A stretch of 64,000 nt of DNA from Pleurodeles waltl (Eukaryota > Chordata > Amphibia > Caudata > Salamandridae). Of the stretch, positions 45,467 through 57,455 are shown piece by piece. Below the pieces are notes generated by a model that saw nothing but the letters and a program-made list of their open reading frames with translations, searched no databases and was not told the origin of the DNA. The position numbers were made by a program, and so were the translations under genes. Within the stretch, counting starts at the first letter, position 1, and each line of letters starts with the position of its first letter. The stretch lies in the NCBI RefSeq assembly GCF_031143425.1, contig NC_090446.1, positions 655,175,717 through 655,239,716 on the forward strand. The letters are read 5' to 3'.

Positions 45467-47280
45467 TTTATGTCCTATCACTAGTGTTGCTGTGAGATGT
45501 GTGAAAATGGAATTGACAAAGTGTTTGTCTTTGTCAGATTTTATCTCTTCGGGAATGCCCCAACAGAGAATCACCTCATGAATCAGAAAAGTAGCAGCTG
45601 AACTGGCATCACAGTGGACACAGGGTCCTGCTTCAACCCACTGGGAAAAAGGACAAATCACAATTATGAGGTAGCGATAGTTGTTACGTCAACAATTATA
45701 TCAATAAAATCAATATGAAGAGCCTCAAACGGGACCTTGTGGTCATGGCATAGTGGAATTGATTACCTTCAATTGGGGGGTTTGTGGAGAATTGTTTACA
45801 AATGGTACAATTATGAATGTACATAGTAAGCATAACATGCAGGTTGGGAACAAACCAATCTTGTCGTATCTGCATAGATAAGTGATCTCTTGAGATGTGA
45901 GCCAGTAAGTGCAATTGACCAAGGGCTAATACTATTAAGGCTTGAGGCATTGCTAGTTTATCTGTGGATATGTGTATATAGATCAAATCATCCCTTGTCT
46001 GGGAGCGCCCTCTAGCCTCCCATAATTGTTTCTCATGCAGTGGAGCAGCTTCCTGTAGTTCTTGAAGATGTAAACATGCCATCTCAGCATAATAATGTGT
46101 AATAATATCTGTGATGGTGTTTGACTTAAGCTCATGTGGCGAGCTGGCCTAGGCCAGTAAGATTGGGATATACTGTGAACCTGATGGTGTCGACGGGGTG
46201 TGCGCCTTGCTGTGACGTTAGCTGCCTAATCTGCTAATGCATTCCCCATGACATAAAATCCTGCCCATTTCTGTGTGCCACACACTTTACAACTAGTAAA
46301 AATAAATGTGTGACGCCACCTGAAATAAGATTCAAAGTGGAGTCTTGTTGTTTTTTGTGGTTCAGTTTTATTTATTCTTTTGGCAGTTAATACCATTTTT
46401 CATAGGTAATATCCATTAACATACAGCATAAGTCACAAGTGGCACTGCTTGTGGTCAGCCAAATGCCTCTATTTGGGCATCTGATAGACTCCTGTGCATG
46501 ACAAAGCTCCCGCCAGACTTAAGAAAGCCAATTCTTCTGCTCCATCTCATGGCGGTTGAATGTACTGTAGTAGTTACATAAGCCAAATCCAACTGGCAGT
46601 GTTAGTTGCTCAACTATCTGAAGCATGTCTGAGGAATGGTGCTCCTGTGATCTAACTTCCGCCGCACCTGTGTCTGACTCCTTTGTCCTAGTTCATAGAG
46701 GAGGATCCATTGATAAAATATATAATACTGCCGGGAATGGGATCCGCTGTTGCCTGGCAAGATTAATTCGGGACATAAAGTCATGTGCATCATCTACAGA
46801 GTCAAATATAGAGTGAGCAAAAAATGTTGAGGGATTCACCAAATAGTATTTTACAACTTTCAAGGATGCAAACAACAGTATTACCTCCTACCCTGATGCT
46901 CTCCGTGTAGTTAGGGTTGTCTTAACATTTTGAAACATGGTAAACACTGCATGTTCCACATAGAGCGTCTGAGGTGCCCCATGACAACAGGGGTGATTTT
47001 CTGTCCCCCAAAGTCTGCAGCAGCGAGGGCTTTAATAGAGGTCAGCAGGTGTGCTATTTATGTGCTGTAGTCAAAGACCCACTGCCTCACATAGTTGTAG
47101 AGGCCAAGGAACTTCTGCATTCCCCCAACAGTTTCTGGTTCTGTCATTTGGTGTATAGATGCTGCCCTCTCAGGGGTCACTCACTGACCAGAGATAGTGG
47201 ACCTCCTACTGAAAGTACTGAATTTTGTCTTTCTCTACTTTATATCCTTTCTGTGCGAAAGTGACCAGAAGGGACACTGT
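45467..47280 (-). pseudogene. Retroviral pol, middle segment: RT end, RNase H, integrase start
   Basis: Read on - from the Harbinger-3 insertion. The reverse-transcriptase thumb/connection begins at 47280 (FAQKGYKVEKDKIQYFQ). A decayed RNase H region lies around 46.8-46.4 kb. The integrase zinc-binding HHCC motif is in 46082-45696, with His in LAHISRDHLSM and Cys in NCTICKQF. The start of the integrase catalytic core is at 45661-45467 (PFSQWVEAGPCVHCDASSAA, then WGIPEEIKSDKDKHFV). Several stops and frame changes occur. The segment ends abruptly at the Harbinger-2 insertion and resumes at 34244. Confidence 0.8.
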
Positions 47281-47641
47281 GGCCCTCATTATGAACTTGG
47301 CGGCAATCACTGCCGACCGTTGTGGTGACGGTGAACAGAAGACCGCCTTTGGCGGAAGACTGGACACTGCCAAATTATGATGCCAAAAAGCCAAACCTCC
47401 AAAAATCCTGCAACCTTCACCCACCACCCAAGCCTACAATGGCGGAAGGGCAGTACACCCCAACTGCCACCGGCATGCAGACAAATCCTCCACACACCTA
47501 ATAATGATGCACAAATCAGCGCAGCAGATAGTGGTTGTGGAACGACCATTTGCGGTACAGACCATCATGGCCAGCAATGGGACCCAACAACAACAAATGC
47601 ACACATTGGCAACTTTGAAACCCACACACCTGTAGGGCGTG

Positions 47642-47648
47642 TATAAAA
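47642..47648 (+). promoter_or_regulatory. TATA box of Harbinger-3 gene B
   Basis: TATAAAA about 220 bases before the gene B ATG, followed by a CACA-rich leader as in copies 1 and 2. Confidence 0.6.
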
Positions 47649-47865
47649 CACTCACATACACACCCCACAATCCTTTGAATCACCAATAGCACAAATGAGA
47701 CTGACAACACAACATGCATATACTGAACGCAACATAACAAAATTCACACACACAAATACACCACCAAAACACACACAAACCCCAAAAACCCTCATAAGCC
47801 ACACACATAACCACACAACAGCACCCTCACCAATACACCCACAACACACCACCCCCAACACACAC

Positions 47866-49443
47866 CATGGCACCCCCTAAGCACCCCGCCTCACAAATAG
47901 GGAGCTAAGGACCATGGTGGACAAAATACTCAAGATCGAGCCACAACTATTCGGGGCACAGGTGCAGAAGACACCTATCGCCAGGAAGATGGAGCTATGG
48001 CAGACGATTGTCAACAAAGTCAACACTGGGGAACCATCAAATCAGGGAGGACATCCGGAAGAGATGGAATGACCTGAAATGACTTGCGCAGGAAGGTGAT
48101 GTCAATGGCATCCAGGCACAACATCGCTGTACAGAAGACTGGTGGAGGACCCTACCTACACCCCGACTACACCGACTAGGAGGAGAAGGTACTGGCTCTC
48201 CTGAACCTGGAGGGCCTCACTGGACTCACTGGAGGACTGGACTTGGGAAAGTCAACCACAGTACCTTAATAGTCACCACACCTATAATGCATGCAGCACC
48301 CCACCCCTCTCACTACCACCAGGACCCCATCCCTACCCAAGCCACAACACCCACATCCAGTTAACTTACATACCCACAATCCCACAAACAGGCCCCCATC
48401 CTGCCCCCTGTACACAGTCACCTACCCCTGCAAGGATTCACAGTGGCACTACAGCACCCACAATGCACCTCCATCCTCCACACAAAATGCAAAGATAAGT
48501 ACACAAAAGGACCATGCCACAACAGGGGAATAAAAGCACAAAATAGGGCAGAGCTGTGCATCAATTTCCAAAATAGTACATGATATATACATGTCCATTC
48601 CTCCCCACAGGCACAACCACCCATGCCACATGGACGGAAAGGCCAAGGAGTGCCAGCGCCGCACACAGAGACAGAGGCCCCACTCAGGAGACCTGAGAGG
48701 GATGAATGGAAAGTGAGGAACACCCTGGCCTGTCACACAGTCCTGGATTGTCACCCTCCAGCAGCCCCACCTAGGATACCACTGACAGCCTTACCACCCA
48801 GCCACCAACATCTGCTCTGGCCAAACAGCCCCCACCAGTGTCTCCCGGGCACAGACTGGGGGCCCACATATACAGAGGCCAGAGTTTCCACCCACCAACA
48901 GGAAGGATGATGAAGGCCCCAGTGCAAGGGGGACTGCCAGACCTGTGCAGGGGACACAGGCACAGGGGGCAAGGGCCAGTGGGAGGGCATAAGTGGATCA
49001 GGGGGAAAGCCAAAGGATGAATGCTGCAGCCCAGGAGCTGATTTCTGAGGTCCTGGGAGCATACCACCATACCCAGGACAGAATGGGCCAGATCCTGACC
49101 ACCTTGGAGCAGAATCTAAGGCTGCAGATAGCACACCACCAAGAGGCCATTGAGCAATGGAAACAGCTCAATGCCACCATGGCCACCATTCCAGGGGTGC
49201 TGCAGCACCACTTCCCTAGCCAGCCTGAGACCTCCACCCACCTGCAAGCCCCTACCACTAGCCAGGACACTGCCCTGCCATCTACATCTGCAGCAGCTAC
49301 TGGATTGGTGGCACTGCCAGAGGTCACACAGGAGACCAGCAACCCTAGCACTGCAGCCCAGGTCCAGTCACTTAAATGTGCACTCAGACACAGATATGCC
49401 ACTGGAACACCAGCCAAGACCAAGGTCCCCGCTAATAAGTGAC
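47866..49443 (+). pseudogene. Harbinger-3 gene B: Myb/SANT-like gene, broken
   Basis: ATG at 47866 opens MAPPKHP, followed by a frameshift. The next frame gives the Myb/SANT-like domain (IEPQLFGAQVQKTPIARKME, then EDIRKRWNDLK with a further frame change near 48040). Exon 2 (from about 48610) leads into an open frame at 48993-49442 carrying the helical block EVLGAYHHTQDRMGQILTTL and ending PAKTKVPANK. This block is the counterpart of GAYHHSQETMATVLARFQEI in Harbinger-1 gene B. AATAAA follows at 49639. Confidence 0.72.
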
Positions 49444-49638
49444 TCTGCCCGGAACTGTCTGTCTTGTGTGCCACTGTGCTACCTTGTTGACCTGCCACTA
49501 CCAACACACCATCTACCAATGGACACATGGACCAAAACTCAGTGCCACCAACAGCTGAGCACATGCACCAGAGTATGGATATGCACCATGAGCCCACTCC
49601 CTATCACTGTACAACAATATACCAGATTTGTGTCACTT

Positions 49639-49644
49639 AATAAA
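49639..49644 (+). terminator. Poly(A) signal of Harbinger-3 gene B
   Basis: AATAAA about 195 bases after the gene B stop codon. Confidence 0.6.
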
Positions 49645-49736
49645 AACACATATGCACTCAAATAGCATGTCCCTCCTCAATATGAGTTAAAATGGTGTGT
49701 GTGTATGCATTAGCCAGTCAATTTCATATTAATACC

Positions 49737-49742
49737 TTTATT
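49737..49742 (-). terminator. Poly(A) signal of the Harbinger-3 transposase
   Basis: TTTATT on + is AATAAA on -, about 190 bases beyond the transposase stop. With 49639-49644 it marks overlapping convergent 3' ends. Confidence 0.55.
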
Positions 49743-51379
49743 GCAGGAGGGGATCCCACACACTGTAGTGTCTAAAGTAAGTCACAATGTACACAATATT
49801 GGGTTCCCTAGCGCATGCCACTTCAGTACTCAGTTAACAGTGTCAATGACTATAGACACCATATTACCAATTACATGAGTCAGACTGAAACTATGCAGTG
49901 AAGACAACAGCATCATTGAACAATACTTTAGGGTCACTGGAAGTATAGGCGGATCAGCTGGGTCCTGGAGTTAAGATCTTCCTCCTCTTCTTCCTCACCA
50001 TAACTCTCATCCCTTCTCTGAGGTTGTTGGGCTGGTTGGACAGAACCCTCCTCTTCTAGAAGGGGGATAGCTTTCCTCACAGCCAAGTTGTGCAGCAAGC
50101 AGCAGGCCACCACTATCTTACACACCTTGTCAGCGACATAGCACAGGGATCCCCCAGAGAGATGGAGGCAACAAAATCTAGCCCTCAGGAGACCTATAGT
50201 GTGCTCAATCACCCTCCCAGTATGTCCATGGGCCTAATTGTAATTCCTCTCTGCTTCTGTCTAGGGATTCCTCACTGGTGTCAGGAGCCATTGCAAGTTG
50301 GGGTAGCCAGAATCATCTGCAAAAGTGGACATAAACAGGACCATAATGAACTAGCTGCACATACATATTCGCTGGCTGTCACCTATGTACAGAACCATTG
50401 TCATACACACTTACCTATGACCCATCCTCTGTCCCCTTACAGTTGTCCCATCAAGTGTGGTACACTTCTGTTTCTCAGGGCAAATGAATCATGGACTGAG
50501 CCTGGGAACCTGACATTTACATGTGATATGTACTGGTCAGTAGTACACACCAATTGTATATTCATGGAGTGGGAGTTTTTTTGATTCCTGTACACCTGTT
50601 CATTCACTCTTGGGGGTATGAGAGCTATGAGGGTTCCATCAATGGCACCTATCATATGTGGGATATTAGCAAAGGCATAACATCCAGACTTAATGGCAAG
50701 AAGTTCAGCCCTTTGAGAGACCTGGACACATGTCTGCAGGTATTGGACGAATGCATCAGGAATTTTGATAGGATGAGGCTAAACATTGGCTGTGAGACCC
50801 CTGCACCCATGCCCACTGTCACCTGAAATGAGCCAGTAGCCACTAAATGGAGTACAGATAGCACTTGCACTTCAGTAGGGATGGAATGATGATTCTGATT
50901 AGCCAGTCTCAGTATGGATCCAGTAAAGCACAGAGGGCCCGGATTGTAGCACAATTGAGTCTGTAGAAGAAAATGATGTGATGTTCATCCATGGTTTCAT
51001 CCATGGTTTCCAAATCAACCAGAGATATGTACACAGATGGGGCTCTCCCTGCCCCCATGGGTCTGTACCTATGGGGGAGGAAAGAACACATATGAAGGGC
51101 ACACATACACCTGTAACACATGATGTTACTGTATCAATTAATGTGCGACATGCAGGTTACATACACAGATGCTAGGTGTTAAGTATGTGTGCAGAGTCAA
51201 CTCTTTTGAAATGGCATACTAGTGTGGACACGTTTCCAAAGATGGGTGCATGTGAGGATCCAAAACTCATTTCAGCAAGTGACTAAGGTCGGAGACTAGG
51301 CGACCCTGAATGCAGCCCCTGGCCGGGCTATGAGAACGTGGTGGTAGCAATATGGCAGCCTCCTGCCATCCAGGTCTGA

Positions 51380-51600
51380 GGGAGTGGAAGTGACATAATT
51401 TTGCTGGTGGTAGTCGTCATGGCGGAAGGCGGTGTTCACTGCCGTGCACCCAATCATTGGATTACATGGTTGTCAATGGGGAACCTGGGCCTATCATGAT
51501 CGCCGCCGGCAGTAATGGTGCACACTGCTGCAGAACGTATGCCATGTCGTCAGACTCTTGCCACTTGACTCCTGATTCCCGTGCAGGGCAGTACTCCACT
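51380..51600. promoter_or_regulatory. Region upstream of gene A in Harbinger-3
   Basis: GGCGGAAGGCGGTGTTCACT, CCAATCATTGG and CGCCGCCGGC words lie 40-220 bases upstream of the gene A ATG. They correspond to the CCAAT/GC-rich regions of copies 1 and 2. Confidence 0.4.
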
Positions 51601-51635
51601 TCGTGTTCTGCTGTTTACTGACTCTGGTCCTTGAG

Positions 51636-54152
51636 ATGGCGCAAGTCACAGGAGAAGGGGCCCTGGCCTTCACCACGGAGGAACTGGAGAAGCTGGTGGA
51701 TGGGGTCCTACCCCTGTATGCCAAGTTGTATGGGCGACCAGAAGAGCAGGTGAGTTGGCGGCTGTCAACCTTGGATGTGTGTGATTGTGGCGGATGCCTG
51801 TATCCATGTGTGTTCGATTTGTGACTGCCCAGCCGCAAACTCTCCGGCATGTACTGTATGTGTGTTGATGTCATGGCTTTCTAAAATGTCCGTTTCACAG
51901 GGGACGATATGTCATCTGTATTAGGAGCACACATACTGATGTCTGTTTTTCTGCTCTGTGTGTCCCATGCAGGTCAGCACCCATCAGAAGAGGGGACTGT
52001 GGCAAGCCATCGCCAAGGAAGTACGGACCTTGGCGGTCTACATCCTGCAGAGCACACACTGCAGGAAGAGGTGAGAGGACCTAAGACGCTGGGCCAGGAA
52101 GACCGGAGAGGCCCAGCTAGGGAAGGCCTCCCAACGAGGAAGGGGTGCCCGTCAGACCATGACCCCCCTAATGGCCCACATTCTGGCGGTGGCCTATCTG
52201 GATTTGGATGGGTGCTTGAAGGCAAAAGACCTGGGGATGATGTGAGGGCATGTTTGGGCGGTCCCAATAGGCCCACGGGGGGTCCCCTTTCTGTAATCTT
52301 ATATGGTTTGGGGGCTCATTGACTGGTGAGTACATTCGCTGACCATGGTCTCCCATGTGTGTACTCCACACAGTTTTTCAGGTCCGTGTTTCCTCTCGGT
52401 AATGTAGTGTATTCTGGGGTAGTGGCCACTAGTCAGGGACACAGTCATGACTATTGTTGTAGGTGCTGCGTGAGGGTGTGTGACCTGGATGGGAGTGTGT
52501 GTTAGCCAGGGATGTACATTCAATCATGTATTTACAGAGTTCTCCCATGTTTTGTCTCTCCACCCCTGTGCTCCTGTATCCATTGTGTACATCAGAATCA
52601 TCTGGTGAGGAAGCAGTGGCACCGGCGAGTGGGGATGCAGCGGCCCATGGTTCCAAGGAGATAGAGTCGGCGGATGCCAAGGGGACCAGTGGGTTGGAGA
52701 ACGAGGGGAGTACCACGGGGGAGGCAACTACCACTGTCGGTAGTGACTCTGATACCTCCTCCAATGGCAGCTCCCTGGTGGTGGTGGACCCTACTGGGCT
52801 CACCTATTCTATGTCATCCCAGTTGCTCTCAACCCAGTTGCCCGTGCCCGGTCACCAAGGAGGGTGGGCATCTCCTTTGCCCCTGCACCTAATCCCCTGC
52901 CCAAGTCAGCCCTGCTGCCCTCACAGAGGAGGCTATTGTCCTCCTGAGGACCATCTCTGTAGGGCAGACAACTATCATGAATGCCATCCAGGGGCTAGCA
53001 TCCCAGATGCAGCAATGCAATGCAAACCTGGAAGGCATTCACAGTGCCATGTCTGGCCTACAGAGATCTTTTCAGGCTCTGGCCTCCTCTTTGACGGCAG
53101 CCAGTGTTCCTGGTCTTTCCGTTCCCCCCTCCCACCACCTCTACCCCTTCAAGCACCCCTCTCCCTTCACCCGTCCCAAGCACACATACAGATAGCCATG
53201 CACACAGATCAACACACAAGCACACTGACAAACACAAGCACCATACTTCAAACCACAGGCATGCACACACCCAACTTACAACAACATCCACTTCCCCCAG
53301 TGTGTCAAACTCCCCCGCCACCCTGTCTGTCACCTCACCATGCACACTCACATGCACTGCACCCTCAGTCACTACTACTGGCCGCATTCTTGCACTCACC
53401 ACAACATCTGACATACAGACATGTACCCCAGACACCACTCCTGCACTCACCACAACTACATTGACAGAAACTTGCAGCACTCACACCAGACGTGCAGACA
53501 CCCAGACAACATCCATGTACACTGGCAGCCTGTCTTGTCCCACTGTGTCCACCTCCCCTCCTCCCAAAACAATCAAACATTCACAGACATCCATACAACA
53601 CACATTCATCAAACATCAGCATACTTAACAGGCGCCTGCATCCACGTCAGGCACACCTACACCTGGTACAAGCACTCCCTCCACCTCTACTCCCAGACCT
53701 TCCTCTATTGACCTGTTTGAACCCACTGGCCCACCCTGTCTGGTCGCTAAACGTCCCCATCTCCTTGCCCAGTCCACTCCTTCCACGTCCATGTCCACCC
53801 CAGTCCACCCTTCTCATTCCCGTGCCCCTTCCCCAGGGAGGAAGAAGGCCCATGTTGCCCCAGGTCCCTCTGCCACTCCCTGGTCCAAGCCCACTTCCAC
53901 ACCTTCCAAGGGCAAGCCCAAACCCCCTCCCAAACCTAAGCCCAAGCCCTGCCTTCCAGACGTACGCCCCCACCCCTGCCACCCCATGCCCCTGTTCCCT
54001 GAGGTGCTTGGCTGCCCCAATGATGCCCCCTTCAAGTGGAGTACCCTGTGCACATACGGGAGTCAAGTTCGGCCTATTTTGGCCCTTCACTGTCTTTCAC
54101 ATGGACTGGCCAATGGCTTTATTTTGACAGTATGTTTTTTACAGTTAATAAA
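51636..54152 (+). pseudogene. Harbinger-3 gene A: Myb/SANT-like gene, three exons, broken
   Basis: Exon 1 is 51636-51749 (38 codons, MAQVTGEGALAFTTEELEKL), with a CAG|GTGAG donor. Exon 2 from 51973 (VSTHQKRGLWQAIAKEVRTL) has TGA at 52072-52074 where copy 1 has the tryptophan of KRWED. Its donor, near 52235, is decayed. The acceptor at 52595 opens exon 3 in phase 1 (SSGEEAVAPASGDAAAHGS). The helical block TIMNAIQGLASQMQQCNANL follows (about 52970-53030), then a long Pro/Ser/Thr/His/Lys-rich tail with frame changes. The AATAAA signal at 54147-54152 closes the gene. Lost tryptophan and frameshifts make it inactive. Confidence 0.75.
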
Positions 54153-54808
54153 TTGCAGTGCCCAGTAGTGCTGTTGGCACATTATGGTGATGTTGTTTTC
54201 ATTGTTTCACTGTGGGGGTGGAGTGCACATGTGTGTACTTTGGTGCAGGTGTTTGTTGCCTTGTGTCAGGTAAGTACATTTTGTTCTGGTGTGTATGGTG
54301 TGGGATGGTGGGAGGGGTTGGGAGTGTGTTGCAGGGTGGGTGGGGTGTATGTGCAACTGTGCCCTTTCTTCCCATGTGTACTAGGTTGCGGTACTTACCG
54401 CTGTCATTTTCCTCGCCGGTCACAGTTGTGGAGATATATGGCAAGGAACAGCACTGGCATTATTTCAAACTCTCTCTCCATGTCTGCGTCGGCGTGTTGT
54501 GTGTGCCTCTGGTGAGTGTTTCCTTTTATTTTGTTAGTTTCCACCACACTTTGTGTGGGGTGGTTCCTGCCCCAAAACTGACAGCAGACTTGTGCTTCAT
54601 TATTTGGTGGGTGGGTAGTTCCTTTCCGCCGGCCTGTGGGCGGACTCCTCAGTCCTCGTCAGCACTACAATGATGGTGGTGTGTGGATGGACCGCTACTT
54701 GTTACTCATGTGCTTTGTTATTTGGTGGCCCGGTCCGTCAGCTTGTTGATGGTAGTTATCGCCACCGCCAGCGGGGCAGCGTTTACCGCCATGTTCATAA
54801 TGACCACC

Positions 54809-55270
54809 TGTATTTTTCTTATACTGTTGTTTTGTGGGGCTGCAGGTTAGTATATCATAACCATATTGTAACAAAGTACTGTCACACTGAAAGTTTGACT
54901 GATCATTTTTCACCACCCTGTTGAAAATACTTGGGGGTTCACAATACCCTTGAAGCAAATGAGACTACAAATACTGAGTCCCTCGAAAGGAGAACACCGT
55001 CAAATAATGACTGCCTGGATGAAGTGGTATGCTGAACAAGGTGTTCTTAAGATCTATGACAGAAAAATGTGTCATCCTGAGGGATGTTTGTCAAACTAAT
55101 GGAAGGGTCAGGAACAATTGGGAATCCTGGTACCACTACATTTTTCAGGGGGTGCAGGTCTTGACCCATATGCCAAGTTATACCCTTAGATTTCTTAACT
55201 GTATAAATTGAGTTATTACAAGGGAACACTCCATGGTATAGTACATATTGCTTTAGAAATGCCTGCATTG
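54809..55270 (-). pseudogene. Retroviral reverse transcriptase, upstream fragment
   Basis: On -, the frame at 55268-55047 carries the reverse-transcriptase finger/palm pattern (VVVPGFPIVPDPSISLTNIP, preceded by DLHPLKN). A frameshift near 55060 is followed by VIDLKN in another frame. The active-site region near 54870-54850 is degenerate: YGYD is found where YXDD is expected. The segment stops at the Harbinger-3 insertion and the enzyme continues at 47280. It is non-functional. Confidence 0.82.
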
Positions 55271-57455
55271 TGGTGGCGATGCCTCATCTTCTTTGGAGAG
55301 GGGATACTATCTTACCCTGGTAAGATAGCACCCTCCTTTAATGTTATTCTGAATGGGGTGGCAGTGAGGATAAGGCCTACATTATAGGAACCGTTGGTCC
55401 AAAGAAGATCTGGTACTTAAGAAAGATCTGCTTCCCTGAAAGAATCAAAGGTTCTATCTGGTGTGCGCGTCCTTACTTCCAATACTGTTGTTAGTGGTAA
55501 CACATCCTGAAAAAGTATAATCATTTTTTTAGAATCATCAGGTTTGAGGAATTGGCTTTTGAAGGGTTTTTCACACACACAGTGAAACCAAACCAAACTG
55601 TTTAAACTCAGAGTGGACATTTGTATTTCTTGGATTGTTTTTATTCCTTTTAGTTTAACCCTCGGCATGCAGGAAAGTTATATGTGATATAATTAATGCC
55701 CTTGTTTGTCTTTCTTGTGCATGATAAGTGCAACCACAGTTCTAATTGTAGTGTGCAACAGTGAATCTTTGTGAAGCCAGCCCTAGTGTCACAGTACTTA
55801 TTGTTATGGTGCTCAGTTTGGGTTTTTGGTAATGCAGTGTTGGTAATTGTTACAACATTTATTATTAACCAAGAAAAGTGCTGGAGGCTCCCCGTGTTCT
55901 TCTACCGCTCCCGTGCCCATATCAGAAAGAAGAGATTGAGTTTCAAGGAAGTTGAGTACACTAACTCTACTATTACACTGTCAACAACGACCTGCCAACC
56001 AAAGATACAGGGTGCCTGGCTGTACCGGCAAGACGTGGCAGTGTTTTGGCTCTTTCTCTTCCACTCCCCCTTTCCTTTTGGGACACCTGCTGGGGTTTCT
56101 GTGACCACAAGGAAGTGCGGAGAGGTGTTCCAGGAGGTCAGAGAGGCATACCATCACCACTGCAGACATCCTGCTTTTCAGGTGAGTGGCCCCGTCTCAA
56201 CAGTGATGACTATGCCTGAATGCTTTCTGGTGAAACTGTAATGCTTCCTTTCTTCTCCTGCCAAGGTGGAAAATTATCTTCAGTCTTTACAGGGTCCTAA
56301 TATTTTCCTCAAGGTGCTGGCCTTTGGGCCATTCTAACAGTCCTATCTACATAATCATTTCACTGTGCTTCTTCTACATCTCTCCGTTGTAGGGTGGGAA
56401 CCAGTTTCTTGACTACCATCCCTGTTATGTCTCTTTTTTTATAATAGGTGTGACGTTGCTGATGAGATGAGTGACCGTTCATCATTGTCTCCTGGACCCT
56501 GCCCTTCGTCTTTAACCTCCTGGGGAGAGGCCAGATCTCAATGTAACGTAAATTGTGATTCCAATCATCCTGAAAACTCAGAGTCACCCACCCGTGTTTG
56601 TTGTTAGGAGTGCTTGTGCATTTTGGCTTTGGTATCTGTAGGGCGACACTAGAGGATCCCTTCAGAGACTGTGAAGGGATCTCAACCTTGGGATTCTCAA
56701 ATCCCACTACAGCTTCCTGTAATTGTGCTAGTGAGCAAATGCTAGATACCTTGGGTGAGATATTTGTAGGGTCATATAGAGGTGGGAGAGCAGATAAGGT
56801 ACAAGATGCGCTGGTATTTGAAGAGTCTTTAGACTTCTTACAAAAGACTCACTACAGGGCTAAGGTGGCCTCTCCCTTCTGCAAATTAACTCCTGTATAT
56901 TTGCTTTTTAGGTGTGTGGCATGATGATCTAATATCTTATCATCAAATGTCCCTTCCTTTGAATATGTGTATTTCTGGGTAGCCTTAAACCATCCTCTAC
57001 ATTGTTTCTGTAACATTTTCTGATCATCAGGAAAGGTCTTTTGCATGTGTCCTAGGGGAGTCTCCATAGCAACCCCCCCCCCCCCCCCCCGTTTCTGGTA
57101 ACTTTTGGAATTTGGCTATTTATCTGTTAACTTAATGTTTGACCTATATAAAACTTTCCTTTCCTAAAACTTTACATTCTCCTTCACAAAATAAGGACTC
57201 AATTTGTTTCTTTTCTAAGTATTTCTAAATCTGTTACAATCCCTTACCCTAAATAACACGCTAGGTTGGTAGTTTTTGTTTGCTTATCTCCATACCCAGG
57301 AGGGGATTACTTCATTCCTTGGACTTCATAGGCCAATGAAAGACTTCTAGAAGTAAGGTTTAGGTTCTGTTGATTTGAGTGTTCTGTTCTTACTTAGGGG
57401 TAATGTTTAATGACATCGGCCATCCCTTGTGTCAAAATCTCAGAACACACATTAA
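55271..57455 (-). pseudogene. Retroviral gag/pro region (by position)
   Basis: This lies between the 5' LTR side and reverse transcriptase on -. Several short frames remain (57067-56852, 56707-56360, 56108-55902, 55668-55417) with Lys/Arg-rich stretches such as GEWKRKSQNTATSCR, where a nucleocapsid would lie. I cannot identify matrix, capsid or the protease active site with confidence. The assignment rests on order within the provirus. A run of 18 C lies at 57073-57090. The + frame at 55771-56241 is a shadow. Confidence 0.5.

Larger units (their letters stand above)
49934..54481 (-). pseudogene. Harbinger-3 transposase, three exons, broken
   Basis: Exon 1 is 54481-54399 (reading MEREFEIMPVLFLAIYL). 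It ends in phase 2 at a good GTAAGT donor, with one TGA that looks like a decayed CGA. Exon 2 begins at 51068 after acceptor CCCCCATAG in phase 2 and runs to 50415. It is broken into frames carrying YISLVDLETMDE, GAIDGTLIALIPP and GSVHDSFALRNR. A 98-bp intron (50414-50317) precedes exon 3 from 50316 with DDSGYP, IEHTIGLLRARF and an acidic tail ending YFQ at 49934. The catalytic Asp, Asp and Glu positions are retained despite frame lesions. Gene A lies antisense inside intron 1 (about 3.3 kb). Confidence 0.78.
47281..54808 (-). mobile_element. Harbinger-3: complete 7.5-kb three-gene Harbinger transposon, TSD TGT
   Basis: The left end GGCCCTCATTATGAACTTGG matches the inverted right end GGTGGTCATTATGAACATGG. 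TGT flanks both sides (47278-47280; 54809-54811). Genes are gene B (+), transposase (-) and gene A (+), so the element is inverted relative to copies 1 and 2. It lies within the reverse-transcriptase region of the provirus. Retroviral sequence resumes in register on the other side. All three genes have disabling lesions. Confidence 0.9.

Noticed and set aside
55771..56241. A 156-codon + frame with membrane-like segments
   Set aside because: It lies antisense to the retroviral gag/pro region, has no recognisable domain and no promoter. Chance is the better explanation.
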